Below are positions 40,277 to 49,177 of a stretch of 64,000 bases of DNA, one piece after another. Under the pieces are notes generated by a model. The model did not search any database. It saw only the letters and a program-made list of their open reading frames with translations, and was not told the origin of the DNA. Position numbers and translations under genes: made by a program. The stretch comes from Azospirillum picis. GTDB taxonomy: Bacteria; Pseudomonadota; Alphaproteobacteria; Azospirillales; Azospirillaceae. Each line of letters begins with the position of its first letter. Position 1 is the stretch's first letter. The stretch spans positions 310,001 to 374,000 of the forward strand of contig NZ_JAGINO010000002.1 in assembly GCF_017876115.1 (NCBI RefSeq). Reading direction: 5' to 3'.

Positions 40277-40716
40277 GCGGCAGCTCCGGCACCCTGCGCG
40301 GAACCCTGGCCGACAGCCGGCTCGGCCGCCTGGCGGTCCAGTTCGCCAAGTTCGGCGCCGTCGGCATCGTCGGGCTGCTGGTCGACACCGTCGTGCTCTA
40401 TGCCGGGCTGGGGATGGGCCTTGAGTTCTTCGCCGCCCGCGTGCCGTCCTTCTTCGCGGCGGCGACGGCGACCTGGGCACTGAACCGCGCCTTCACCTTC
40501 CGCGGCGCCGCCGACGAGCCGCTGCACCGCCAGTGGGCCAAGTTCATCGTCGCCAACGCCTTCGGCGGCGTGGTGAACTATGGCGTCTCGGTGGCGCTGG
40601 AGTCCGGCGTGCAGACCGTCGCCGAGCATCCGTTCCTGGCGGTGGCCGCCGGATCGATCGCCGGGATGTTCTTCAACTTCGCGGCATCGAAGCATCTGGT
40701 GTTCAAGGGGGCCTAG
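40273..40716 (+). CDS. gtrA: GtrA-family membrane protein (putative polyprenyl-linked sugar flippase)
   Basis: A 147-residue protein with four hydrophobic segments: FGAVGIVGLLVDTVVLYAGL, a second at VPSFFAAATATWALNRAFTF, a third around FIVANAFGGVVNYGVSVAL, and AVAAGSIAGMFFNFAASKHLVF. FAKFGAVGIVGLLVDT and WALNRAFTFRG are family signatures. It starts with GTG that overlaps the GT2 stop (GTGA), indicating coupled translation. In gtr cassettes GtrA flips undecaprenyl-phosphate sugars across the inner membrane. Confidence 0.9.
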   Translation: MSGSSGTLRGTLADSRLGRLAVQFAKFGAVGIVGLLVDTVVLYAGLGMGLEFFAARVPSFFAAATATWALNRAFTFRGAADEPLHRQWAKFIVANAFGGVVNYGVSVALESGVQTVAEHPFLAVAAGSIAGMFFNFAASKHLVFKGA

Positions 40717-40737
40717 CCGCGGCCCCGCATGGGCGCC

Positions 40738-40763
40738 GGGTTCCGGGCGCGGGTTCCGGGCGC
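40738..40763 (+). repeat. 13-bp tandem duplication
   Basis: GGGTTCCGGGCGC is present twice in exact tandem (40738-40750 and 40751-40763) in the gtrA-dapF gap. It is short and may be a replication slip; no function is visible. Confidence 0.8.
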
Positions 40764-40854
40764 GGATGCCTCTAGGATCCCCGGGGCGCCCGCGATTCTG
40801 CCCTGCACGGCCTCTTATGGACTTATCCCCACGGCTCGCCATATAACGGCGGCC

Positions 40855-41706
40855 ATGACCCGCGAATTCCTGAAGATGCACGGCCTCGGCAACGACTTCG
40901 TCGTGATCGACGCCCGTTCCGAGCCCTACAGCCCCCCGGCTGCGGAGGTGCGCGCGATCGCCGACCGCCGGATGGGGGTCGGCTGCGACCAGTTCATCGT
41001 GCTGGAACAGACCGACGCGCCCGGTGCCGACGCCTTCATGCGCATCCGCAACGCCGACGGCAGCGAGGCGGCCGCCTGCGGCAACGCGTCGCGCTGCGTC
41101 GGCTGGCTGCTGATGGAGGAAAGCGGACGCGACCGCGCCAGCTTCCAGACCGCCGCGGGTCTGCTGCACGCGAGCCGCGCCGACAATGGCCGCATCACCG
41201 TCGACATGGGCGCCCCCCGGCTGGACTGGGCCGCGATTCCGCTGGCCGCTCCCGCCGACACGCTGCGGGTCGAAGCGGTGGAGCATGGCGGCTTCGCCGC
41301 CCCGGTCGCGGTCAACATGGGCAACCCGCATGCCGTCTTCTTCGTCGACGACGCGGAGGCGGTGCCGCTGGACGAGGTCGGCCCGGTGTTCGAGAACCAC
41401 CCGGCGTTTCCCGAGCGCGCCAACATCGAGTTCGCGCAGGTGCTGTCCCCCACCGCCATCCGCATGCGGGTCTGGGAGCGCGGGGCCGGCATCACCCAGG
41501 CCTGCGGCTCGGGCTCCTGCGCCACGCTGGTCGCCGCGGTCCGCCGCGGCCTGACCAGCCGCAAGGCCGACATCATCCTCGACGGCGGCACCCTGACCAT
41601 CGAGTGGACCGAGGACGACCGCGTCCTGATGACCGGCCCGGTCGCGCTGGCCTTCAGCGGCCGGCTGGCGCCCGAGCTGACGTCCGTCCAGCCGGTATCG
41701 GAATGA
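40855..41706 (+). CDS. dapF: Diaminopimelate epimerase
   Basis: A 283-residue DapF, converting LL- to meso-diaminopimelate for lysine and peptidoglycan. The two catalytic cysteines are Cys75 (ACGNASRC) and Cys217 (ACGSGSC). FLKMHGLGNDFVVID at the N terminus and VNMGNPHAVFF in the middle are family motifs. The ATG at 40855 was chosen because the family begins at MTREFLKMHG. Its stop overlaps the start of mtaB (ATGA). dapF-mtaB-ftsY is a conserved alphaproteobacterial order. Confidence 0.96.
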   Translation: MTREFLKMHGLGNDFVVIDARSEPYSPPAAEVRAIADRRMGVGCDQFIVLEQTDAPGADAFMRIRNADGSEAAACGNASRCVGWLLMEESGRDRASFQTAAGLLHASRADNGRITVDMGAPRLDWAAIPLAAPADTLRVEAVEHGGFAAPVAVNMGNPHAVFFVDDAEAVPLDEVGPVFENHPAFPERANIEFAQVLSPTAIRMRVWERGAGITQACGSGSCATLVAAVRRGLTSRKADIILDGGTLTIEWTEDDRVLMTGPVALAFSGRLAPELTSVQPVSE

Positions 41707-42974
41707 GCGACGCCCCCGACATCGCCACCCAGTCCGGCCCCGAGATCGTCACCTTCGGCTGCCGGCTGAACACCTACGAATCCGAGGTGATGCGCAACCA
41801 TGTGCGCAGCGCCGGGCTGGACGACGTGGTGATCGTCAACACCTGCGCCGTCACCTCGGAAGCCGAGCGTCAGGCGCGCCAGACCATCCGCAAGCTGCGG
41901 CGCGAGCGGCCCGACGCCCGCATCGTCGTCACCGGCTGCGCCGCCCAGATCGACCCGCAGCGCTTCGCCGCGATGCCCGAGGTCGACCAGGTGCTGGGCA
42001 ACCAGGAGAAGCTGCAGCCGGAAAGCTGGGGCCTGCCGCCGGCCGAGAAGGTGCTGGTCAACGACATCATGTCGGTGAAGGAGACCGCCGGCCACCTGAT
42101 CGGCGGCTTCGAGGACCGCGCCCGCGCCTTCGTCCAGGTGCAGCAGGGCTGCGACCACCGCTGCACCTTCTGCATCATCCCCTACGGCCGCGGGCCGTCG
42201 CGCTCGGTGCCGATCGGCGGCATCGTCGAACAGGTCCAGGCGCTGGTGAAGGCCGGCTACAACGAGGTGGTGCTGTCCGGCGTCGACATCACCAGCTACG
42301 GCCCCGACCTGCCGGGGTCGCCGTCGCTGGGGCAGATGGTGCGCCGGCTGCTGGCCTGCGTGCCGGAGCTGCCGCGGCTGCGGCTGTCGTCGCTCGACTG
42401 CATCGAGATGGACGACGACCTCTGGCGCCTGATCGAAAACGAGCCGCGGCTGATGCCGCACCTGCACCTGTCGCTCCAGGCCGGCGACGACATGGTCCTG
42501 AAGCGGATGAAGCGCCGCCACGGCCGCGCCGACGCCGTCGCCTTCTGCGAGCGGGTGCGGTCGATCCGCCCCGACGTGGTGTTCGGCGCCGACTTCATCG
42601 CCGGTTTCCCGACGGAGACCGAGGAGATGTTCGGGAACACCCTGCGGCTGGTCGAGGAGTGCGGCCTGACCTGGCTGCACGTCTTCCCCTACAGCCCGCG
42701 TCCCGGCACCCCCGCCGCCCGCATGCCGCAGGTCGACGGCGGCGTCCGCAAGGAGCGCGCCGCCCGCCTGCGCGCCGCCGGCGAAGCGGCGGAGGCCCGC
42801 ACGCTGGCCGGCCTGGTCGGCCGCACCGCGACGGTGCTGGTGGAGAAGGACGACCTCGGCCGCACCGAGCATTTCGCGGCGACCCGCCTCGGCCGCCCCT
42901 TCCCGCCCGGTTCGCTGGTGCCCGCCGCCATCACCGGCATCGCGAACGGCGTCCTGACCGGCACGCCCCTCTGA
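41703..42974 (+). CDS. mtaB: tRNA t6A37 methylthiotransferase MtaB
   Basis: A 423-residue radical-SAM methylthiotransferase of the MiaB/RimO class, MtaB branch. The N-terminal UPF0004 domain has TFGCRLNTYESEVM, NTCAVTSEAERQARQ and VVTGCAAQ, giving three cluster cysteines. The radical-SAM CxxxCxxC is CDHRCTFC, within QQGCDHRCTFCIIPYGRG. It converts t6A37 to ms2t6A37 in tRNAs reading ANN codons. Overlap with dapF (ATGA) signals translational coupling. The C-terminal part carries a short TRAM-like region (TATVLVEKDDLGRTEHF). Confidence 0.95.
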   Translation: MSDAPDIATQSGPEIVTFGCRLNTYESEVMRNHVRSAGLDDVVIVNTCAVTSEAERQARQTIRKLRRERPDARIVVTGCAAQIDPQRFAAMPEVDQVLGNQEKLQPESWGLPPAEKVLVNDIMSVKETAGHLIGGFEDRARAFVQVQQGCDHRCTFCIIPYGRGPSRSVPIGGIVEQVQALVKAGYNEVVLSGVDITSYGPDLPGSPSLGQMVRRLLACVPELPRLRLSSLDCIEMDDDLWRLIENEPRLMPHLHLSLQAGDDMVLKRMKRRHGRADAVAFCERVRSIRPDVVFGADFIAGFPTETEEMFGNTLRLVEECGLTWLHVFPYSPRPGTPAARMPQVDGGVRKERAARLRAAGEAAEARTLAGLVGRTATVLVEKDDLGRTEHFAATRLGRPFPPGSLVPAAITGIANGVLTGTPL

Positions 42975-43017
42975 CATTTGCCTCTTTGCCACCCGCCTCT
43001 CTGATAGTGGACACTCC

Positions 43018-44406
43018 ATGATCTTCCGCTGGTTCGGCCGCAAGAAGCCCGAAGAGACCGCTCCCAAGGAGGAGGCGAAGGACGAGTCGGCGACGCTGGA
43101 GTCCGCCACGCCGGCGCCGGAAGAGGAGAAGGCCGCGGAGCCTGCGGCCGAAGCGGCATCGCCGGCTTTCACGCCAGCCGCTCCCACGCCGGTGACCCTG
43201 CCGCCCGCGCCCAAGCCGGAGGTCGAGGCGGTCCCGGAACTGCCGCCCGCGCCGCTGCACGCTGACGCGCCGGTGGCGGTCCCCGTGGCGCCGGCCGTCC
43301 CGACCGTCCCGGCCGCCCAACCGGCGCCGCCCCCGGCAGCCGAGCCGCCGGCCGCCCCGGCCTCGGCCCCGCTGGTGCCGGCACCGGAGCCGGAGCCGGA
43401 GCCGGTTCCCGAACTGCCGCCTGCCCCCGCAGAGCCGGAGCAGGACCCGGAAACCGCCGCCGCCGAAGAGGCGCCGCCGACCAGGAAGGGCTGGTTCGCC
43501 CGGCTGAAGGAAGGGCTGTCGAAGTCCTCCTCCAAGCTGACCGACGGCATCACCGGCATCTTCACCAAGCGCAAGCTCGACGACGAGGCGCTGGAGGAGC
43601 TGGAGGAGCTGCTGATCACCGCCGACCTCGGCCCGGTCACCGCGGCGAAGGTCACAGCGGAGCTGGCGCGCACCCGCTTCGGCAAGGAGGTCTCGCCGGA
43701 CGAGGTCAGAACGACGCTGGCCGCCGAGGTGGCGAAGATCGTCGGCCCGGTCGCGAAGCCGCTGGTCCTCGATCCGGCCCTGAAACCGCATGTCATCCTG
43801 GTCGTCGGCGTCAACGGCACCGGTAAGACCACCACCATCGGCAAGCTCGCGCGCCAGTTCAAGGCCGAGGGCAAGAGCGTGATGCTGGCCGCCGGCGACA
43901 CCTTCCGCGCCGCCGCGGTCAGCCAGCTCAAGATCTGGGGCGAGCGCACCGGCTGCCCGGTCGTCGCCCGCGACACCGGCGCCGACGCTGCCGGGCTGGC
44001 CTACGACGCGCTGGAGCGGGCGCGGACCGAGAAGGTCGACGTGCTGCTGATCGACACCGCCGGCCGCCTGCAGAACAAGACCGGCCTGATGGAGGAGTTG
44101 CGCAAGATCGTCCGGGTCATCAAGAAGCTGGACGAGACGGCGCCGCACACCACCCTGCTGACGCTGGACGCCACCACCGGCCAGAACGCGCACAGCCAGG
44201 TGGAGATCTTCCGCGACATGGTCAGCGTCAACGGGCTGATCCTGACCAAGCTCGACGGCTCCGCCCGCGGGGGCGTGCTGGTCTCGCTGGCGGAGAAGTT
44301 CAAGATCCCCGTGCACGCCATCGGCGTCGGCGAGGGAGTCTACGACCTGCGGCCGTTCGATGCCGACGCCTTCGCGAAGTCGCTGATGGGGTTGAACGCG
44401 GAGTAA
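43018..44406 (+). CDS. ftsY: Signal recognition particle receptor FtsY
   Basis: A 462-residue SRP receptor GTPase. The N-terminal ~155 residues form an acidic, Pro/Ala-rich A domain. The helical N domain (GWFARLKEGLSKSSSKLTDG) and the G domain follow. The G1 loop GVNGTGKTT is at 264-272, AAGDTFRAAAVSQLK is the FtsY insertion-box region, DTAGRLQNK is G3, TKLDGSARGG is G4, and the final GVGEGVYDLRPFD is diagnostic. It docks SRP-ribosome complexes to SecYEG. Length is normal for alphaproteobacterial FtsY. Confidence 0.96.
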   Translation: MIFRWFGRKKPEETAPKEEAKDESATLESATPAPEEEKAAEPAAEAASPAFTPAAPTPVTLPPAPKPEVEAVPELPPAPLHADAPVAVPVAPAVPTVPAAQPAPPPAAEPPAAPASAPLVPAPEPEPEPVPELPPAPAEPEQDPETAAAEEAPPTRKGWFARLKEGLSKSSSKLTDGITGIFTKRKLDDEALEELEELLITADLGPVTAAKVTAELARTRFGKEVSPDEVRTTLAAEVAKIVGPVAKPLVLDPALKPHVILVVGVNGTGKTTTIGKLARQFKAEGKSVMLAAGDTFRAAAVSQLKIWGERTGCPVVARDTGADAAGLAYDALERARTEKVDVLLIDTAGRLQNKTGLMEELRKIVRVIKKLDETAPHTTLLTLDATTGQNAHSQVEIFRDMVSVNGLILTKLDGSARGGVLVSLAEKFKIPVHAIGVGEGVYDLRPFDADAFAKSLMGLNAE

Positions 44407-44426
44407 GCCGTAGAGTGGGCGGCATT

Positions 44427-44450
44427 GGCTGAAAATCGCCCTTTTCAGCC
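44427..44450 (+). terminator. Hairpin between ftsY and amn
   Basis: GGCTGAAAA-TCGCCC-TTTTCAGCC is a perfect 9-bp stem with a 6-base loop, 20 bp after the ftsY stop. No U-tract follows, so termination or mRNA stabilisation is possible but uncertain. Confidence 0.45.
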
Positions 44451-44477
44451 GGGCATCCGCATGCCATTTCTGAAAGC

Positions 44478-45986
44478 ATGATCGAAAAAGCCCCGCTCCA
44501 GCCCGGGTCGGCCGGGCGCTTCACCGACGCCAAAGCCGCACTGGCCTGTGTGCGCGACATCTACGAGCGCAACACCGCCTTCCTGCGCGAGCGCTTCGCC
44601 GCCTATACGCAGGGCGAGGAGGAAGGCGGGCGCAACCGGGCCTGCTACCCGTACGTACGGTTATCGGTGACGTCGGGCGCCGCCGTCGACACACGGCTGG
44701 CCTACGGCTTCGTGGAGGGGGTGGGCGCCCATTCAACCACGGTCACCCGGCCGGACCTGTTCGAACGCTACCTGATGGAGCAGTTCACGCTGCTGCTGCG
44801 CAACCACGGCGTCCCGCTGGAGGTCGGCGTCAGCGAGGAGGCGATCCCGATCCATTTCGCCTTCCCCCAGGGCATGTATGTGGAAGGCGACCTGCCGCCC
44901 GACCGGCTGACCCGGCTGCCGGACCTGTTCGACCTGCCCGACCTGGCGCGGATGGACGACACCATCGTCAACGGCACCTGCGACACCGGTGCCGACGCGG
45001 TGAAGCCGCTGGCGCTGTTCACCGGGCCGCGGGTCGATTTCTCGCTGCACCGGCTGCGCCATTACACGGCGACCGCGCCGGAGCATTTCCAGAACTTCGT
45101 CCTGTTCACCAACTATCAGTTCTACGTCGACGAGTTCATCCGGCTGTCGCGCGAGATCATGGAGCCGACCGGCGACGCCGACCTCGCCGCCTATCGCGCC
45201 CAGTACGACAGCTTCGTCGAGCCGGGCGACATCGTCACGACCAACCAGAACCTGGGCGGCGCGGCCGACCTGCCGAACGGCCGGCTGGCGCGCATGCCGC
45301 AGATGCCGGCCTACCACCTGAAGCGGCCCGACGGCAACGGCATCACCCTGGTCAACATCGGCGTCGGCCCGTCCAACGCCAAGACGATCACCGACCACAT
45401 CGCGGTGCTGCGGCCGCATGCCTGGCTGATGCTGGGCCATTGCGCCGGCCTGCGCCACACCCAGCGGCTGGGCGACTATGTGCTGGCCCACGGCTATGTC
45501 CGCGAGGACCATGTGCTCGACGCCGACCTGCCGCTGTGGGTGCCGGTGCCGGCGCTGGCCGAGGTGCAGCGCGCGCTGGAGACCGCGGTCGAACGGGTGA
45601 CCGGCCTGTCCGGCTTCGACCTCAAGAGCATCATGCGCACCGGCACGGTCGCCACCATCGACAACCGCAACTGGGAGCTTCGCGACCACCGCGAGCCGCT
45701 GATGCGCTTCAGCCAGAGCCGCGCCATCGCGCTGGACATGGAGAGCGCGACCATCGCCGCCAACGGCTTCCGCTTCCGCGTGCCCTACGGCACGCTGCTG
45801 TGCGTGTCGGACAAGCCGATGCACGGCCAGCTCAAGCTGCCGGGCATGGCCGACCGCTTCTACCGCGAGCGGGTCGACCAGCACCTGAAGATCGGCGTGC
45901 TGGCGATGGAGCTGCTGCGCGAGCACGGGATGGAGACGCTGCATTCCCGCAAGCTGCGCAGCCTGGCGGAGGTGGCGTTCCAGTAG
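44478..45986 (+). CDS. amn: AMP nucleosidase
   Basis: A 502-residue enzyme that cleaves AMP to adenine and ribose 5-phosphate. An N-terminal regulatory Amn domain (RNRACYPYVRLSVTSGA and YGFVEGVGAHSTTVTRPDLF) precedes a PNP/UDP-phosphorylase catalytic domain: ITLVNIGVGPSNAKTITDHI, HAWLMLGHCAGLRHTQRLGDYVLAHGY, and ALDMESATIAANGFRFRVPYGTLLCVSDKP. ATG at 44478 was chosen by family length; no clear Shine-Dalgarno is visible. It is convergent with azoR across the second palindromic repeat. Confidence 0.93.
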   Translation: MIEKAPLQPGSAGRFTDAKAALACVRDIYERNTAFLRERFAAYTQGEEEGGRNRACYPYVRLSVTSGAAVDTRLAYGFVEGVGAHSTTVTRPDLFERYLMEQFTLLLRNHGVPLEVGVSEEAIPIHFAFPQGMYVEGDLPPDRLTRLPDLFDLPDLARMDDTIVNGTCDTGADAVKPLALFTGPRVDFSLHRLRHYTATAPEHFQNFVLFTNYQFYVDEFIRLSREIMEPTGDADLAAYRAQYDSFVEPGDIVTTNQNLGGAADLPNGRLARMPQMPAYHLKRPDGNGITLVNIGVGPSNAKTITDHIAVLRPHAWLMLGHCAGLRHTQRLGDYVLAHGYVREDHVLDADLPLWVPVPALAEVQRALETAVERVTGLSGFDLKSIMRTGTVATIDNRNWELRDHREPLMRFSQSRAIALDMESATIAANGFRFRVPYGTLLCVSDKPMHGQLKLPGMADRFYRERVDQHLKIGVLAMELLREHGMETLHSRKLRSLAEVAFQ

Positions 45987-46001
45987 GGGGAAGGTTCGAT
46001 G

Positions 46002-46101
46002 CCCCCTCCCCGACCCTCCCCCGCTTCGCGGGAGAGGGTGCCTTCTGCGAAGCGGCGGCAGTCCCCTCTCCCGCGAAGCGGGGGAGGGTTAGGGAGGGGG
46101 C
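46002..46101. repeat. Composite GC-rich palindromic repeat, copy B
   Basis: Starts GCCCCCTCCCCGACCCTCC and ends GGGAGGGTTAGGGAGGGGGC, so its ends are inverted. Two internal hairpin units are CCCGCTTCGCGGGAG and CTCCCGCGAAGCGGGGGAG, with a GCGGCAGTCCCC segment like copies A and C. It sits between convergent amn and azoR. Confidence 0.85.
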
Positions 46102-46114
46102 CGCCGCTTCGGCC

Positions 46115-46738
46115 TTACGCCGCGGCGAACAGGCCGTCGATGGCGGCGGCGGCGTCGGCCAGCGCCTTGTCCTTGGCCTCCGGACCCATGCCGATGCCCT
46201 CGGCGCGGATGAAGGTCACGTCGGTGACGCCGAAGAAGGCCAGGACCGAGCGCAGGTAGGCCTCCTGGTGGTCGAAGCCGGCCAGCGCCGGGTTGGTCGA
46301 ATAGACGCCGCCGCGGGCCGAGGCGATGATCACGCGCTTGCCGCCGGCCAGGCCCTCGGGGCCCTTCTCGGTGTAGCGGAAGGTGCGGCCGGCCTGGGCG
46401 AGGCGGTCGATCCACGCCTTGAGCTGGGTCGGGACCGAGAAGTTGTACATCGGCGCGCCGATCACCACGACGTCGGCGGCCAGGAACTCGTCGACCAGCG
46501 CGTCGGTCAGGGCGAGCTCCTCGCGCTGGCGCTCGTTGAGGCTCTCCAGGTTGCGGAACTTGACGACCTGCAGCAGCTCGCCGGACAGGTGGTCGGGCGG
46601 GTTGGCGGCGACGTCACGGGCGACGACGGTGGCCGACGGCTCGGCCTTCACCAGCGCCTCGACGATCGAGGCGGTCAACTGACGGGTGACGGACGCCGCG
46701 CCCAGCGGGCTGGAGTCGACGTGCAGGATCGTGGTCAT
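46115..46738 (-). CDS. azoR: FMN-dependent NADH:azoreductase AzoR
   Basis: A 207-residue flavodoxin-like quinone/azo reductase. ILHVDSSPLGAASVTRQL is the flavin-phosphate loop, and GAPMYNFSVPTQLKAWIDR and ASARGGVYS contact the isoalloxazine ring. It reduces azo dyes and quinones with NADH, probably for quinone-stress relief. The ATG at 46738 starts the conserved first strand; a longer upstream reading is not family-like. Confidence 0.93.
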   Translation of the reverse strand: MTTILHVDSSPLGAASVTRQLTASIVEALVKAEPSATVVARDVAANPPDHLSGELLQVVKFRNLESLNERQREELALTDALVDEFLAADVVVIGAPMYNFSVPTQLKAWIDRLAQAGRTFRYTEKGPEGLAGGKRVIIASARGGVYSTNPALAGFDHQEAYLRSVLAFFGVTDVTFIRAEGIGMGPEAKDKALADAAAAIDGLFAAA

Positions 46739-46880
46739 GACGGGAGAAGCCTTCGGGTTGTTGCGGCCTTCGCGGCCGTTTTCCGAAAGGCAGCATGCCC
46801 CGTTGCCCCGCAAGGATTAAGCTGCCGCGTGCGCGAAAGAGCGTCCTCGTGCGCGCAACAATCCGCTCCGTGCGATGGGG

Positions 46881-47651
46881 TCAGCGCGAAACCAGGGCGC
46901 CGTTGCGGAAGACCGCCATCTGCCCCGGCCGCATCACCGTCCATGACTCGTCACGGGTCAGCGGGCGGGTGGCGATGACGGTGACGACATCGTCGGGAGT
47001 GGTCTCCTGCGAGAAGTCGACGCTCATGTCGGCGTCGACCAGGGTCGCCGGCCCGAAGGGGGCCTTGCGGGTCAGCCAAGCGAGGTTGGTGGCGCAATGG
47101 CACCACAGGTAGCGCCCGTCGCTGAGCAGCATGTTGAACACGCCGAGCGATCCCAGGTCGGCGGCGAGATGGCGGATCAGCTTCATCAGCCCGGCGGTGG
47201 TCTTCGGCGGCTCGGGATACTGCATGCGGATCTGGTCGAGCAGCCAGCAGAAGGCGTGCTCGCTGTCGGTGCTGCCGACCGGCTCGTAGAAGGTGAGCAG
47301 CCGGTCCTTGATGCCCTTGAGCTGGCCGTTGTGGGCGAAGGTCCACAGCCGACCCCATAACTCCCGGGTGAAGGGATGCGTGTTCTCCAGCGCGACGCGG
47401 CCGCGGTTGGCCCGCCGGATGTGCGAGATCACCGTGCAGGACTTGATCGAATATTGGCTGACCAGCCGGGCGATCTCCGATTCGGCACTGGGCGCCGGGT
47501 CGTGGAAGCTGCGGCAGCCCTTGCCCTCGTAGAAGGCGATGCCCCAGCCGTCGCGGTGCGGCCCGGTCTGGCCGCCGCGGCGCATCAGACCGGCGAAGCT
47601 GAAGCAGATGTCCGTGGGCACGTTGGCGCTCATGCCCAGGAGTTCGCACAT
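46881..47651 (-). CDS. Class II glutamine amidotransferase (YafJ/GATase type 4 family)
   Basis: A 256-residue Ntn-hydrolase-type glutamine amidotransferase. Cys2 after Met removal would be the nucleophile ([10 protein letters not shown]). [27 protein letters not shown] and [10 protein letters not shown] match the PurF-like class II glutaminase. [12 protein letters not shown] completes the family pattern. No synthetase partner is adjacent, so the acceptor is unknown. It is on the dra strand but separated by 66 bp from the ArsC-like gene. Confidence 0.87.
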   Translation of the reverse strand: MCELLGMSANVPTDICFSFAGLMRRGGQTGPHRDGWGIAFYEGKGCRSFHDPAPSAESEIARLVSQYSIKSCTVISHIRRANRGRVALENTHPFTRELWGRLWTFAHNGQLKGIKDRLLTFYEPVGSTDSEHAFCWLLDQIRMQYPEPPKTTAGLMKLIRHLAADLGSLGVFNMLLSDGRYLWCHCATNLAWLTRKAPFGPATLVDADMSVDFSQETTPDDVVTVIATRPLTRDESWTVMRPGQMAVFRNGALVSR

Positions 47652-47717
47652 GGTGTCCTCGTCTGCCGCTTGTCGACGCCTCGGGGGCGGACAAGCTACG
47701 ACAGGCGGCGGACAACG

Positions 47718-48203
47718 TCACCTTCTGACTTGAGGCGCCGCGGCGATGGCCGTCCGGCGCCAGGGGCGGGAGCGGCGGCGGGGCCAGGGCTTCGGGCAGG
47801 GCGGCATGTCCGGCCTGAGGCATCCCTCCATCGGCCCCTGCCCCGCCGCGCCGCCCAGCCCGATCCAGGCATCCACGAGGCTGGTGTCGAACCCGCATTC
47901 CCGGCGGTCGCCGACCCGCATCAGCGGGCGGCGGACCAGCAGCGGCCGGGCGACCATGGCGGCCAGTGCCGCCGCCTCGTCCATCGCCTCCGGCACGACC
48001 TCGCCGCTCTTCACGGCGGGTGCCGCACGGTTGAACCACTCCGCCACCGGACGATTGCCGAAGAAGGGACGCAGCGTCGCCGGCGTCCACTCCTCGGACA
48101 GCAGGTCGCGGGCGATCACCCGGTGGCCCGCCTGCTCCAGCATCGCCTTCTGCCGCGCGTTGCCGCCGCAGCCCGGCTTCTCATAGAAAACCACCTCGGC
48201 CAT
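47718..48203 (-). CDS. ArsC/Spx-family nitrogenase-associated protein
   Basis: A 161-residue thioredoxin-fold protein of the ArsC/Spx/Yffb group. It opens MAEVVFYEKPGCGGNARQK, where CGGNARQK replaces the catalytic CxxC/CxxS with a single Cys in a GCGGN loop. RPLLVRRPLMRV is the ArsC Arg region. Similar proteins are annotated as nitrogenase-associated and sit next to dra or nif genes. The C-terminal ~40 residues are Pro/Arg-rich and have no family match. It starts 4 bp after the draG stop, so it is in the draTG operon; the R. rubrum third gene draB is a positional analogue only. Confidence 0.8.
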   Translation of the reverse strand: MAEVVFYEKPGCGGNARQKAMLEQAGHRVIARDLLSEEWTPATLRPFFGNRPVAEWFNRAAPAVKSGEVVPEAMDEAAALAAMVARPLLVRRPLMRVGDRRECGFDTSLVDAWIGLGGAAGQGPMEGCLRPDMPPCPKPWPRRRSRPWRRTAIAAAPQVRR

Positions 48204-48207
48204 CTGG

Positions 48208-49116
48208 TCATCTCCCCCGGAAAAGCGGTGCGCGGGCCAGCAGCGCGTCGGTCTGCTGGCGGATTTCCTCATGGACCTTGTGGTCGAGCTTGCGCAGCCA
48301 GCGCGGCGGGATCGAATCCGCCCCATAGGTGGCACCGGCCAGCATGCCGGCGATGGCTCCGGTGGTGTCGGCGTCGCCGCCCTGGTTCACCGTCTCCACC
48401 ACGCAGCTTTCGACCGAGTCGGTCTGGAAATAGTAGTGGAAGACCGTCTGCACCGTATCGACGACGAAGGCGGTCGACAGGCCGCGGTAGGGCTCGAACC
48501 TGAACTGCCGATGGCTGGCGACCAGGGCGTTCGCCTCCTCCCGCGCCGCGACGATGCCGCCGCCCAGCACCAGCCGCCTCACCATCCGTCCCAGCGCGAT
48601 CACCGCGGCGTCGGAGAGCTGGTTGCAATGGGTGATGTGCGACTGCTCGACCGACCAGCGCTCGAACGCCGCGTCGTCGCCCAGCGTCGCCAGCGCCACC
48701 GGCAGGTTGCGCATCGCCGCGCCGTTGCCGGCATGGTATTCCGACTCCGGCTCCTCCAGCGTGCCGTGCATGATGAAGCGGCGGATGCCGCGGCGGGTCG
48801 TGTCGCCGACGTCGACCGGCACAGACTTCAGCCAGTCCGCGAACTCCCCGGCTGCGCGGCGGACATCCCAGTCGGGACCGGACAGGATGGCGCGGCCGAG
48901 GTGCAGCGACATCTCGGTGTCGTCGGTCACCTGGCCGGCGCCCAGCTTCAGCCAGCCGCCGCCCTTGATGTGCTTGTGGACGCCGAACTGGTGGGCGATC
49001 TCGCCCCTGGTCAGGAACTCCACGGTGGCGCCGAGCGCGTCGCCGCAGGCCAGGCCCAGATAGGCCCCGAGCGCCCTGGAGCGGATCTCTGGCGTAAGGA
49101 TCGTCGGATCGGTCAT
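48208..49116 (-). CDS. draG: ADP-ribosyl-[dinitrogen reductase] glycohydrolase DraG
   Basis: A 302-residue ADP-ribosylglycohydrolase. Binuclear Mn2+ ligand motifs are present: GDALGATVEFLT (Asp26), TDDTEMSLHLG at 64-74, and GGDADTTGAIAG at 246-257 (Asp248, Asp250). DraG removes ADP-ribose from the NifH arginine and reactivates nitrogenase. The ATG at 49116 starts the protein at MTDPTILTPEIRSRALGAYLG. It follows draT by about 60 bp on the same strand and is followed closely by the ArsC-like gene. Confidence 0.95.
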   Translation of the reverse strand: MTDPTILTPEIRSRALGAYLGLACGDALGATVEFLTRGEIAHQFGVHKHIKGGGWLKLGAGQVTDDTEMSLHLGRAILSGPDWDVRRAAGEFADWLKSVPVDVGDTTRRGIRRFIMHGTLEEPESEYHAGNGAAMRNLPVALATLGDDAAFERWSVEQSHITHCNQLSDAAVIALGRMVRRLVLGGGIVAAREEANALVASHRQFRFEPYRGLSTAFVVDTVQTVFHYYFQTDSVESCVVETVNQGGDADTTGAIAGMLAGATYGADSIPPRWLRKLDHKVHEEIRQQTDALLARAPLFRGR

Positions 49117-49177
49117 GCGATGTCCTGGTCCGCCCCGCAGGCGCGCCGGCACGCGGCCGCCGCCGGACGTGAGGTTG

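Noticed and set aside
40926-43976. 1016-residue minus-strand ORF across dapF, mtaB and ftsY
   Set aside because: Covers three certain genes on the other strand and contains Ser/Ala/Gly low-complexity runs only.
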